Source: Strix aluco (lineage: Eukaryota; Chordata; Aves; Strigiformes; Strigidae). From it: DNA of 64,000 nt. A program made the translations under genes and the position numbers. The stretch covers positions 76,621,937 to 76,685,936 of the forward strand of contig NC_133932.1 in assembly GCF_031877795.1 (NCBI RefSeq). Direction: 5' to 3'. Of the stretch, positions 28,084 to 64,000 are shown piece after piece. The notes beneath the pieces were generated by a model. That model was not told the origin of the DNA. It saw only the letters and a program-made list of their open reading frames with translations, and ran no database searches. Every line of letters starts with the position of its first letter. Position 1 is the first letter of the stretch.

Positions 28084-31077
28084 AGAAGCATAATTCAAAG
28101 CTAAGAGACAAAAAAGAGGAAGATGAAAGAAGGGAAGGCAGGTGGTAGGAAGATATAGCAAAAGTGCCATTTATATATGGTATAAATAGGCTCATTTTTT
28201 AACCAGCACTGTTAATTATAAAGTCTGCTATATAAAGAATGGTTCATCAATTTAAGCACTCATAAAATGGGAGGAACTGGGTGCTGGACCTTCCTCAGAA
28301 GGCTTCAAATTTGCAACTCGCTCACCCAAGGAGTGTGTTCCAAGCCACCCCACAGAAGCAGGTGCTTCCCCTCCCCTCCATCACCACCAGAGGAGGGCTA
28401 TCAGAAAACCAGGATTGCAAGAATCATGTTACAAGGACAACAACCAAGGAAAAGGCCAGCTATGAATTGGGCATTCCATTGTGAAGAAGCAGACTTGGGC
28501 TTCATGCTCTGGTCCCAGGCTGGTTTTCACATTTTATAGCAAAGTCTCTGAAGTCAATGGAAAAGTGTCAGTGGGGAAGGATGTGAGAAAGGTAAGAAGT
28601 GTCTTTAGAAGTAACCCAGGAAATAGGAATGAGACACTAAGTCACTCCCTCTTCCCAGCTGAATATCTTAACTTCTAAGTTACAGGGTCAAGCTGCTTTA
28701 CACTTGCCTCCATTCCAACTACGTCCCATCTAAGGCATCTTTCTGGACTCCACCTAGAGACCTGAAATGATGGCACGAATTGCTATCAATTAGGACATCT
28801 GTCAAGCAGGGTAAGTAAGGAGGAGTGTGTCCCTTCTAAAATGCTGGCAGATATGTGAAGGCTACCAGGTCAGCATTTTCTCAGGATATTTATGGATTAA
28901 AAACTGAGCCCTGGCCAAGTGAAGTGAGATAATGGAGTGTCAAGGACAAGTACAGTTTGCAAACTTACTCTCCTCCTTTTGTCTCAGAGATAAAATTATT
29001 CTGGTGTGAGTTCAAATAATGCAACTGTGGTAAAGTAATTTAGTCTCAAGAAATCAAGACAGGAGTGGAAGAATCTGATCTTAGAAAAGTTTAGCCAAGG
29101 AGAGTTAAAGCTAGTGATCAAGAGAAATCATAAGAGGAAAGAAAAGATGCAGGTGTGATGGAGAACTGATTGGATAGAGGCACCAGAGGAAAGATGAGGA
29201 TGGATGAGGACCTACCTGTGAGCTGAGAACCGGGAGTAATGGGAATCATGAACAAGAACAAAGAGTTTTAACCTGGAGAACTTGTGACAAGCCAATTAAG
29301 AAGGAAAGGGGAAGGCACGAAATATAAAGAGCTCAGACTGGAACTTGCAGAGAAACTGAACTGGAGGAAGAACCTTCAGAAACAGAGATTGAGACTGGGT
29401 AGGTGGAGTCAAATGAAATGAGAATGGAGAAGGTGGTAGAGGAAAAGGATGAGAACAAGGAAGGCACAGGCTCAGGGTGACTGAGCAGATAAGTCTCCAT
29501 GCAGCATATTCAGCACTCTTCCACCTGGCATGGAATTTAATACGCCTGGTGTCAGATGAAACTGTAAAGATAATCCATTTTCCATTCATGTCTCCTCATC
29601 CTCTTAAACTAGTGTTTCTAGACATGGAAGAGAGCTACCTGCTATTGCTATCAACACAGTTACTCTGTTAGCTAAGTGGAATATATTTCTGCATTTCATC
29701 TAAAGATTCTGCCCTACCGACTAATTTTCATTACATTGACCTAATGTCCCAGAACTCAATTTATTTTCATAGTTCAAAATCTTAAAAAATTACATGCAGA
29801 CTCACTCCTCCCCACCCTGAATCCTGCATGAAGAGAGCATCAATATTAGAGAGCCAAGCTTGCAGAAGCGTAGAAATGCCTGCGCAACTTTACCTCAGTC
29901 CTCAGGTACTACAGAATACATAATAAGTCATCAATATTTCAGTCTTTAGCAGCTCTATCTTTAATATTTATACTTCTAGCTCTTTCTTCCCCCAACAATC
30001 ATGCTTCATAGGATCAACTTGAGCTCTTTGTTCAAGTTAGAATTACACAATAAGAAAGGGAATTGCATTAAAGAAAATCTCCAGATAAAAGCACTTGAAC
30101 AGTGTTTTGTGGAACAGAATCTATGCCAATCTCTATCAGCCATCTTCTTGTGCAATGTCAGCTTTCCAGAGAAGGTCATCAATTTGGGGTACTTTAAAAA
30201 AAGCATTCAAAAGCAAAATAACAAACATTAGCTTCATTAAGCAAATAATTAGTTTTCAGTATTGAAGTCAGGTCCAAAGCTCCACCTTGCCTCACTGAAC
30301 AGGTAGCAAAGAAAAACCAGACACTGAGCTCTCTTGAAAAAGCAGAAGCCCAAAAGTCTGGCTTTACATGCACCAAGACTCAGCTGAGATTTTAAACGAA
30401 AATATTATGAAAAATAAAATAATTTTTTTAAAAAACCCTCCTTTCACATTCAGCTGTAGAATGTAACTAGACCACATCCCAAAACAACACACGCACTTGC
30501 CCTAAAACCTTGTTTACTCCTGGTGACCCCTAAAAGGAGACTGCTCATGATGCTTTAGGATCTTGAAAGATGTGCAGCCATGAACTTGCTTAAGAGAAAA
30601 AGCTGCCAACAGCCCCTGAAGGTATTTGAAGATTAGATTTGAGGCTGCCTAGACAGAAACCAAGCTTGTAATGACCAATTCTCCCTAATTGACACCCCGC
30701 TAACAAACCTCTCCTGAATAGCTTGATCGTAATCACGGCTTCATTCCCTGGAACCAGTCGCAGGCAAGATGCCAGGCACTGGTAGGAAACCGCCGGGACC
30801 AGAGTATGCGGGCATAGCAGATACTTACTGCATAGGTAGAATACTACAACAGTGCTATCTGTTGTATTTTCTGTACAAGTGCCATAAACACAGAAAAAAA
30901 AAAATGAATGAGAAGATAGCTCATTGTCAGCAAGACACTTTGTTCCTTATAGATAACAATATTCCTAAGTGCAATAAGAAAATGTAGTGAAGTAAGAAAC
31001 ATTTTACCTTCTTTTCTTTCCAATTCTCTTATCAGTTCATTTTGTAGATTATTATGTTGTGATGATGTCAAATCCAT
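14387..31077 (-). CDS. METTL21E: METTL21E, family-16 protein-lysine methyltransferase (4 coding exons)
   Basis: Coding exons, 5' to 3', are 31077-31008, 18523-18366, 15864-15747 and 14811-14387; joined they give 256 residues with every phase matching. The protein is a class I SAM-dependent methyltransferase: motif I EIGAGTG at residues 100-106, the acidic ATDLPELL at 121-128, and the family-16 signature DVVYHHP at 176-182. The N-terminal MDLT, the [20 protein letters not shown] stretch and [12 protein letters not shown] near the C-terminus match mouse METTL21E better than METTL21C. The mouse protein is known mainly from skeletal muscle; its human counterpart is a pseudogene. Here no stop, frameshift or broken splice site is seen, so this copy looks functional. 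It lies downstream of ERCC5 on the same strand, as in mammals. The substrate cannot be told from sequence. Confidence 0.95.
15747..15864 (-). CDS. METTL21E: METTL21E coding exon 3
   Basis: Flanked by acceptor ccctacag and donor gtgagtac. It encodes residues 77-116 and carries the SAM-binding loop EIGAGTGL. The final G joins GT of the next exon to make Gly116. Confidence 0.96.
18366..18523 (-). CDS. METTL21E: METTL21E coding exon 2
   Basis: Acceptor ttgcttccag and donor gtacaata bound 158 nt encoding residues 24-76, including [14 protein letters not shown] and CYGAVVWPS. The exon starts with the last two bases of a Gly codon, which fixes the phase of the distant first exon. Confidence 0.95.
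21525..23815 (+). mobile_element. 5'-truncated CR1 LINE retrotransposon
   Basis: A relatively young CR1 copy in intron 1 of METTL21E, antisense to that gene. It begins within the end of the endonuclease domain (LGCSDHEM), continues through the whole reverse transcriptase and C-terminal region, and ends in a CR1-type tail (ttttccaacctgaatgatcc, then gtgattctatgaatg). The 5' end, including ORF1 and most of the endonuclease, is absent, as is usual for LINE insertions. It is immobile because of this truncation and the coding lesions listed for its ORF. CR1 elements are the dominant LINEs of birds. Confidence 0.95.
21528..23535 (+). pseudogene. CR1 ORF2 remnant (reverse transcriptase), frameshifted
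   Basis: A 566-codon open stretch runs to 23228 and covers the linker and reverse transcriptase: [14 protein letters not shown] (motif A region), [20 protein letters not shown] (motif B region) and the catalytic FADDTKLS. The canonical motif A is usually FDTVPH; here an Asn replaces that Asp, which would likely damage the active site. A frameshift near 23190-23200 moves the C-terminal part (VAKKANGIL onwards, with [12 protein letters not shown]) into another frame up to 23535. There a TAG stands where a CAG codon is usual (GLFS then [10 protein letters not shown]). A further shift lies near the A run at about 23605. Confidence 0.92.
25893..25955. repeat. TA-rich simple repeat
   Basis: Imperfect alternating TA/CA/TG dinucleotides with a perfect (AT) core near 25937-25954. 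Confidence 0.85.
28052..28078. repeat. T27 homopolymer
   Basis: An uninterrupted run of 27 T. No retrogene or SINE body is recognisable next to it, so it is treated as a simple repeat. Confidence 0.9.
31008..31077 (-). CDS. METTL21E: METTL21E coding exon 1 (start codon)
   Basis: The start ATG is at 31077-31075 on the minus strand. The 70 nt encode [18 protein letters not shown] and five more residues, ending with a G that completes Gly24 with exon 2. An acceptor (tttgtggcacag) lies one base before the ATG, so a 5' UTR exon must lie upstream. The donor is GAAG then gtaaaatg. The start is supported by phase, by the splice signals and by the MDLT start known from mouse METTL21E. The intron to exon 2 is about 12.5 kb. 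Confidence 0.85.
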
Positions 31078-31320
31078 ACTGTGCCACAAAATCTGGGACA
31101 GAGAAACACAAGCATGCCTGAATAAAGGCTTTAATTCTTTTTCCCCACATAACCTTCACAAAAAAAAAAAATTTTTACATGTATTATGCTATAATTTACT
31201 TCTATTGATAATAAAGACATGTAGACACATAAATATCAGTATTCAAAGCATAAAGAAACCAGAAGCAGCAAACTAGTTCAACTGTTCTACTCTCAAAGAG
31301 GTGAAAAAGCAAGTAGATTT

Positions 31321-31341
31321 AAAAAAAAAAAAAAAAAAAAA
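31321..31341. repeat. A21 homopolymer
   Basis: An uninterrupted run of 21 A with no adjacent retroelement body. A similar A20 run lies at 31918-31937. Confidence 0.9.
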
Positions 31342-32563
31342 GCTTTGATAAACATTTAAAACTATTTTATGAAATTTTAAAATAAGAATCAATTCAAATC
31401 AGGGTTGGTAGACTTACAAACAATTGAAAGGTAGCAACAAAAGTCTGAATGAGAAAAAATGCACTAAAAGGGTCTAATCTTGTTTGAATTAATTGGCTTG
31501 GAAGGGAAGGAAACAACCTATTAATAAAAGTTGCACATGAGAATAAGTGGGAAGCAGGAGCTAACATGCAGAACAGAATGAGTATGTGCCTATAAAAAAA
31601 GACACAGAACATGCAGACTTGGGAGAAAAAATTAATAGGAAAAGTATGACAGAGTAAAATACAATTTTCTGCTGTCTGCAGACAACCAACAGTCTCCAAT
31701 TCTTGGTATTTTACATTCAGGAAAACACTGAGTTCACAGAAAAAAAAAAAAATCAGTGCTCTGATAATTTTTAAAGCTCTTATGCTGTCATATGGAAATC
31801 TCACTGATTTTTGCAGAAATGGTTGAAGGCAGAATACAGTTTATCTACAGACATCTAAAAACCCAATAGGGATGCAATTAAACAATGCAATGGGTGAAGG
31901 AGTACCTCTATCTAGTTAAAAAAAAAAAAAAAAAAAAGAGTGAAAACATACACTGAATACCAAGAAAAATTCCTCACAGTGCAAAGCCTTAGGCAGGTTT
32001 TCCTCTCAAGGCTTCAGACAAAGGAGGACAGCATAGAACAGGCCTGTCTTCCTAGAAAGGATGCACCATACTTTCTTGACTTCACACTACAAAAGGCATA
32101 CAGGTTTAATGTTTAACCTTATCATCACGATGCCAGCAGCCATTAACCTATCTGAAGGTGAAAAATAACTCTGGGGGCTTCTACACACCACTGTAACTTG
32201 TAGAACAAAACTACTGCTATTATATTTATGTCTATCTATGAACTTAGCAATAGTAACATCATTACGGGGGGAACAGAAAACAGGTTCAACAGGATTCAAA
32301 GTCTTTGTATGCATCTTCAGAATAACAAGTAGTATTAGAAACTACTGGGATATTAAGTAGTAAATGTTAACACACATCTATCAGCTTGTCATCTACCTCA
32401 GAAGCCTAAAAAAGACCTTTTTTTTTTCTCATTAGAGTAAAAATAACAGGTTAATAATCAGTCCCTTTGCATTCTGAAGGACAAACAATGTTGCACTATA
32501 AAATCACCCGTAAAGGGAAAACCTTTGTACTTTGTGGTCCTCTACTTTTTTTTTTTTTTCCTT

Positions 32564-33290
32564 CTAAAAATATCCTTTGAGGTACACTGAACCACACAAC
32601 AACCCCTCTGACTTATATAGAAATTCAGGAGTACTACAAGCAACTAAAGAGTGCAGAACAGCTGGGTTGCTGAGTTACGCTGTTTAAAGTAAATGATACA
32701 AAGTAGTTTAAAGACACAGGCAAGTGAAATACCACTGGCATCTGCTGCATTTCAGTCAACCTTACCTGAATCTCCTGTGGCTTTCCGAAGATGGTACTCA
32801 AACAGAAAAGTCCCTATCTGCCCGGTTGTTTCCCTGGCAGGCAGAAGTGCACTCCAAGGCATGTGTCACACACTGCCTACACCTCCACACACCAGCAGCA
32901 ATAATAAATCCTGACAGCTGCAGCACAAGCACAAAGTGGGCACCACACACACCGCGTCCCTTGCGTCAGGGAGCTGGTTTCGTAACAGCAGCAGGCACCC
33001 AGTCAACGGAGCTCCAACCAGCAAAGCAACCAACTTCGGAGTACTTTTTTACAAAAATAAGATAGCGGTGTAGCGTTAGTAACCACTCACTGTTCCTAAA
33101 AAGTAACCAAAGAGCTAAATATCATTCTTCAGAGTCAAAGGGGTCTTCCAAGCACCAAGGGCAATTTACAAAGGGGCGGGGGTGCATTTGTGGCAGGGGT
33201 ATATAAATGCGCGCTCACGTTGGAATGCGGAACTCTAACAAGGCACAGAACCCCCAAAATCCTAGCACACTTTACCCCATAAGACAGCTG
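32564..33290 (-). promoter_or_regulatory. possible METTL21E promoter and noncoding exon 1
   Basis: On the minus strand a TEAD/M-CAT type site CATTCCA (33227-33221) stands just upstream of a TATA-like ATTTATATA (33208-33200). A strong splice donor (GATTCAG then gtaaggttg) follows, with its exon edge at 32766, which could pair with the acceptor at 31079-31080 before the METTL21E ATG. An E-box CAGCTG at 33285-33290 and a MEF2-like CTAAAAATAT at 32564-32573 flank it. TEAD, E-box and MEF2 sites are typical of muscle promoters, and METTL21E is known as a muscle gene. These are short motifs; transcription from here is an inference. Confidence 0.3.
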
Positions 33291-34730
33291 TCAATGTGCA
33301 TAAATATACACATACCACTCCTCTTTTGTACATACAAGTGGCACATTCACTGAATGGATCACAACCACTTACTGTCATGGGAACAAATACTTTAAGTATC
33401 TTTAAGACTTCCCTTATTTAGCCTATAATCAATTCAAGACAGGAACTGCCTCTTACTTTACACAGTTTTTAGCAAAATTAGACTTCAACCTCAATTTGGG
33501 TTTCTAGGTGCCATTGAAAAAGAATAAATTATTGTACAAGAATACTAAACAAGCCCTACAGAGAACTGAAGGTCTCTGTACTTTACCATACTTGGTAGAA
33601 GTTAGTAGGAGCTCTTTTACATTTAGAAACTATCAAACAAATCACCAAGACCTAATCTACACTTTTAAAGCAAAATTCAGTAATACTAATGATTTACAAA
33701 ACACTGCTGTAAACTGGCTGTCCAGGTTGAGAATTTGCTTAAAAAGTGATGATCTTTTATAAAAGTGGTATCAAAAGGAATAGTTTTTGCCCAGTAAACA
33801 CTGTACATGAACTCTCTGCAACTACAAGGGCCAAATCCTACCCAGTTCACCTCAGCCCTTCATCCTTTTAGAGGAGGCTAACGTTTCATACAAAACTTAT
33901 TTGTATGGACTTGGACTTTCAAACAATGAAACAATAAGAAATGAAGTAAAATATTAAATGAGAAAACAAAAAAAGCAAGAAGGGGGACTAAAATGTAATG
34001 TAAAAACCCACCTATGACTGGCAGCATTCAGTGATTTTCCGTCTTAATCCACAGGAGCTACAAATAAATTCTACAATCATTCAGCAAGACAGGTGAGGTG
34101 GAGGGAAGTCTGAGCTTAACACATTGTTTCTCTCACAACTTAATCCAACATGAGTGCTGCAACCAGTGGGTACCTCTGAACGCCACTTTTGCAGACAAAT
34201 TCTTTGGACATGGTCACATAACTCCAAGTCTAGAAACATGATATTTACATTCAGAACATCAACAATTACGGCACCTCAGATTATATAAGGACTTACTATA
34301 CCGTCTGATTTTCCGTGACATTTTACGAGGGCTTACATTGTCTCATGAATGGGTCGCTAAGCAACATAACTTCAAGCACAAAACTTTTGAGACAGGCATA
34401 GTGAAGGGAATAAGGAAAACAACACTAACTAAACTGATTTTCCTTCTCTCAGCACCTAGAAATAATCCAAGTTGCTTTCAAAATTTCATTTAAATTTGAA
34501 GTTAAGGAAGCAACAGATTGCATGCGATTTTTAACATCTCACCTCAGAACGCAAATGAATGGGCATAACATTTTGGCTTAATTTAAAAATCTCAAAACAG
34601 AGAACTTATCACGTCTAATCTAGGTCTTTATGAGTAAATGTGCTAAAATTTCTTTTTCATCATTTAAGATCCCTCCTGTTTAAGTTCTGGACACAAAATG
34701 ACATGAAAAATACATGAGAAATTGGGATAA

Positions 34731-34736
34731 TTTATT
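34731..34736 (-). terminator. candidate ERCC5 polyadenylation signal
   Basis: TTTATT on the plus strand reads AATAAA on the gene strand, 86 bp past the ERCC5 stop codon. This implies a short 3' UTR of roughly 100 bp. Confidence 0.6.
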
Positions 34737-34821
34737 ATTTATCAAAAATTCATTAGAATATTTACAAAGCTTAAGTCATAAAAAACCATGCACACACAGT
34801 CTCTTTTAAGACTTTTTTTCT

Positions 34822-48440
<13,619 letters not shown>

Positions 48441-48562
48441 TGTCCTTCCTTAGCTACTTTAAGAGAATCTTGAGGAGGAACAAAAGAAGGAATAACCCAA
48501 GGATTATACGATCTACGTATGCTTTATTAAAGCGAACGCGTTATTACTGCAAACAGAAATAA

Positions 48563-49330
48563 AGCGGCGTGCTGGACTCGGGAGGGGCGGGCGCCCCGCC
48601 GCCCCGGCAACCGCTCGGGCCGGTTCCGCACGATTCCCCCAGCCCGCGATACGTGAAAAACCTTTCAAAAACCCAGCGCAGAGTTACAGCTGCTCACCCG
48701 CCGGCCGGCCGGCCATCAGCCGGGCAGCTCCAGGGGAGCCTCGGCCCCCCCCTCTGCAGAGACCGACACGGTCCCGGACAACCGTTCCCTGCCCCGGAGA
48801 CACGCTGAGGCGCGGCGGACCGGCCCGAAGGGACAGGGGCGGGGGCAGGGGAAAGGGCGGGGGCGGGGGCAGGGGCAGGCGGGTGCCCGCTGGAGGGCGC
48901 GGCGGGGCTCACCTGCGGCGGGGCCGGGGGTCGCAGCCCGGGGCGGGGGGCGGAGCCCGGCGCGGGGCCGGGGAAGGGCCGCCTCAGGCGGAGAAGCCCC
49001 TCGCAGTCCCGCGCCCCCCCCGCGCGGCGTGCGCATGCGCCGCGCGCGCCCTGCCCCGCTGCCCGCCGGGAAGGGCAGCTGGCGGGGCGGGGTTTGGCGC
49101 CATGGCAGCCGTGGGTGGAGCTGCGTCCCGCCGGGTCTGCGGCCTCTTCCGCTTGCCCCTCGCACGTCCCGGCACCGTCCCCTGCGGTTCTGGCGGCTGC
49201 CTCCGCCCTTTCCGCTGGGCCCCCGCGGCGGCAGCCACCCGCGGGGAAGGAAGCCCAGGCGCAGGGACTTCCAGCGAGGAGGCCGGCAGCAGCCCGCGGT
49301 GTCCTCGCCTGGCCGGAGGAGAGCGAAGTA
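48563..49330. promoter_or_regulatory. CpG island, ERCC5 promoter region
   Basis: An abrupt, very CG-rich block in an AT-rich window, just upstream of the ERCC5 start on its strand. It contains a perfect NRF1 palindrome TGCGCATGCGCC (49030-49041), a GC box GGGGCGGGG (49084-49092) and an E2F site TTTGGCGC (49093-49100). There is no TATA box. On the minus strand a strong donor (CCGCAG then gtgagc, intron starting at 48912) could end a noncoding first exon, joining an acceptor near 48452-48460 before the ATG. The layout suggests a housekeeping, possibly bidirectional, promoter. Confidence 0.85.
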
Positions 49331-49491
49331 CCCAACAGCCCGGAGCCTGTGCTCTCTCCACCGCATCCCCGGTGCCCCTGGCTGCACCCACCTCCCACCC
49401 GGGGATCCCTACGGAAAGCTTCCAGCAGCAGGTCCCCAAGGACGCGCATCTTCCTTCTGCTGATGCTGGAAGACTCAAATACACTACGTAA
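49102..49491 (+). CDS. doubtful divergent ORF at the ERCC5 CpG island
   Basis: An ATG in good context (gcgccATGGca) opens 129 codons on the strand opposite ERCC5. The start, MAAVGGAASRRVCGLFRLPL, is rich in Ala and Arg and free of acidic residues like a mitochondrial targeting peptide, but the remainder is Pro/Ala/Ser-rich and matches no family I know. An AATAAA follows at 49531-49536. High GC alone keeps several frames open here on both strands, so it may be chance or part of a divergent noncoding RNA. Confidence 0.15.
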   Translation: MAAVGGAASRRVCGLFRLPLARPGTVPCGSGGCLRPFRWAPAAAATRGEGSPGAGTSSEEAGSSPRCPRLAGGERSTQQPGACALSTASPVPLAAPTSHPGIPTESFQQQVPKDAHLPSADAGRLKYTT

Positions 49492-51092
49492 TTTATTGAT
49501 GAAGCGTGACAGTCTCCAACCCAATAGCAAAATAAAGTAACAAAAGTCCATCACAATGCACTTACTTAAGAATAGAAACAGGCTACTGGTCAGAGAGGAG
49601 GTTCCCTGTTCCTCAGAGCAACAATCATTATGCAAAACTTGAGACATTTATAAAACTCATTGAAACCTGATGTACCCTAAAGAACACAGCTCAAGTATTC
49701 TAAAGATATTTGAATCCTCAGCCACAATTCAACTTGCAAAAATAAAAGTCCAGAAATAGTTCATCTGGAAAATAAATTTTCAAAATCTATGGGTTTTGTT
49801 CAGTCAGCAGCCTGCAGACTTCGGGAAATTAAATATTAGAAGTTAAGTCACAGTGGCTGGACAGGCTTGTGAGCAAAGAGATCCTATCTCCAGGATTACT
49901 TTGCTTAGCAGGGGTTGCAATTCTGATCCTTCGCTTACCCACTTTCCTGAAAACCTTCACTAAACATAGGGTCACCATTCCCAAGACAAATGAAAAGCAA
50001 ACAGCAAAATAGAAAACAAATTTTATTGAATGAACAAAAGTCTAAAAGTCTCCCATTTTTGGTTAACAAAAGCAGCAACCTACAAAACCCCTGCATTCCA
50101 TGACAAATCTTTTTATGTCAAAAAAATCCTTAAGCAGGTATGAACATTTGTACACAGAAAGTTACAACTGTTGAGACATGTTTGGGCAAACAATTGGATA
50201 CATTTCAAATTAGGTGGGGGAAAAAAGATAAAGAGACTGCACATGGGACACCTGAAAAAGCTTGAATTGTTTGCCGGCTGAGAGGTATATAGTATCATCA
50301 GGGCTGCCAGCAGTTTTCGGCACTTGCATCCCCTTCATACAAAATGAAAAGAGCAGCAGAAAAATGACAGAGGTTTTAAGACTGAACAAGAAAAAGAACT
50401 GCCAACAGAACGCAGTGTTCAGCTAGCTCATTTGGCTAATGGGAAATGCAGCTTTTTAACAGTGAATTTCACAAGCTTGTGTTAAGCGAGTCCGTGCTCT
50501 CAGGTTCCAGGATAAGAATTCAGCTGTTGTACCCACAGAGCAAAAGCAATAAAGAAGGTCTGTCCTTGAACTCTCCCTGCCACAGGCAATTCCTCTCAGT
50601 CTAACGCAGGCATCCAGCTAAGGGAAAAGTAACTGAGACCTGCTTGATAAAATATGATTATCTGACTGACAGAAGTCTACTGGGAACTAAACAGAGAATG
50701 TACATTCACTTTGTAAATCTGACAAGGTCTTCTGACCTATGTGATTTTTTTTTCCCTTTCCACTGGATATGGGCAGCCTTAATAAAATGGAGTGTTTAAA
50801 AAGGAAGGCAATTTTCACTTTTATCCTTACACCATTTGCAGAATAACCCTTTTTATAAAGTCATATCATAAATTTTCATGCTTTTGAATACTAAGTATTT
50901 TCAATGAAGTCCGTTTATTACACTAATTTCAATCTGCTCTTTTGTTTTCACAGATCAGAACATAGTACAATTATTTCAAAAGAAATGATTGATTTTGCTG
51001 TCATATTTACTTTTGATTGCAAAAGTACAATAATCTGTGCTTATCTGTCAGTTTATACATCAGATCTCATCCATTACAACCATATCATCAGA
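49492..51092. other. BIVM-ERCC5 intergenic gap, no gene seen
   Basis: AT-rich DNA between the ERCC5 promoter and the BIVM 3' end. It may include extended BIVM 3' UTR or readthrough transcript. No coding exon or repeat recognised. Confidence 0.55.
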
Positions 51093-51098
51093 TTTATT
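51093..51098 (-). terminator. candidate BIVM polyadenylation signal
   Basis: TTTATT on the plus strand reads AATAAA on the gene strand, about 127 bp past the BIVM stop. Later signals may also be used. Confidence 0.45.
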
Positions 51099-51224
51099 TA
51101 ATAATTATGAAGCTGTATCTTATACTATAATTTCTATTCATATGTATTCTAGGACTAATAGATCCCTAATATGCCTTGATTAAAACTAACTTTAATATAT
51201 CAACTCTATTATCTAAAGTTAATT

Positions 51225-64000
<12,776 letters not shown>

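Larger units (their letters stand above)
23816..31007. other. METTL21E intron 1 remainder, no gene seen
   Basis: AT-rich intronic sequence. It holds an A run near 25128-25145, a TA-rich stretch at 25893-25955 and a 27-T run at 28052-28078. Open frames such as plus 26661-27059 and minus 27046-27393 show no family motif. Confidence 0.6.
31079..34730. other. region between METTL21E exon 1 and the ERCC5 3' end
   Basis: No further coding exon seen. It contains A runs at 31321-31341 and 31918-31937, and, at 32.56-33.29 kb, signals that could form the METTL21E promoter and first noncoding exon (see separate entry). Confidence 0.55.

Noticed and set aside
48694-49647. Minus-strand 317-codon and 223-codon open frames in the CpG island
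   Set aside because: Overlapping GC-rich frames are open on both strands, with Pro/Ala/Gly/Arg bias and no family motif. This is expected from base composition alone.

Overview
This is a window of vertebrate nuclear DNA, almost certainly from a bird. It is AT-rich, its genes are split into short exons with GT-AG introns, and it carries CR1 non-LTR retrotransposons (two long copies plus a 3'-end fragment) and a solo LTR resembling songbird ERV LTRs. There are no bacterial features. The gene order matches the BIVM-ERCC5-METTL21E block known from human chromosome 13q33. I cannot name the species.

All three genes lie on the minus strand, so they read from high to low coordinates. BIVM enters from the right edge (nine exons, 64000 to 51225; its N-terminal part lies outside the window). 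A CpG island follows at about 48.6-49.3 kb. ERCC5 (XPG, the 3' endonuclease of nucleotide excision repair) has 15 coding exons from 48440 to 34822, which join without a frame error into 1126 codons plus a stop. METTL21E (a family-16 lysine methyltransferase) has four coding exons from 31077 to 14387 encoding 256 residues; its 73-kb-scale neighbours are silent, and its first exon is split from the rest by a 12.5-kb intron that holds an antisense CR1 copy. From 1 to about 13.8 kb lies intergenic DNA with an old CR1 copy, an LTR and microsatellites, including a perfect 300-bp (AGAGG)60 tract.

The most notable structure is in ERCC5 splicing. Intron 13 has AT-AC ends with near-ideal minor-spliceosome (U12) donor and branch signals, intron 1 has a U12-type GT-AG donor, and intron 3 appears to use a GC-AG donor. 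Only the AT-AC choice restores the conserved reading frame at the exon 13/14 joint. I found no convincing new biological system. The points most worth checking are the non-canonical ERCC5 introns, the intact METTL21E (a pseudogene in human), its possible muscle-type promoter, and a GC-rich ORF diverging from the ERCC5 promoter.
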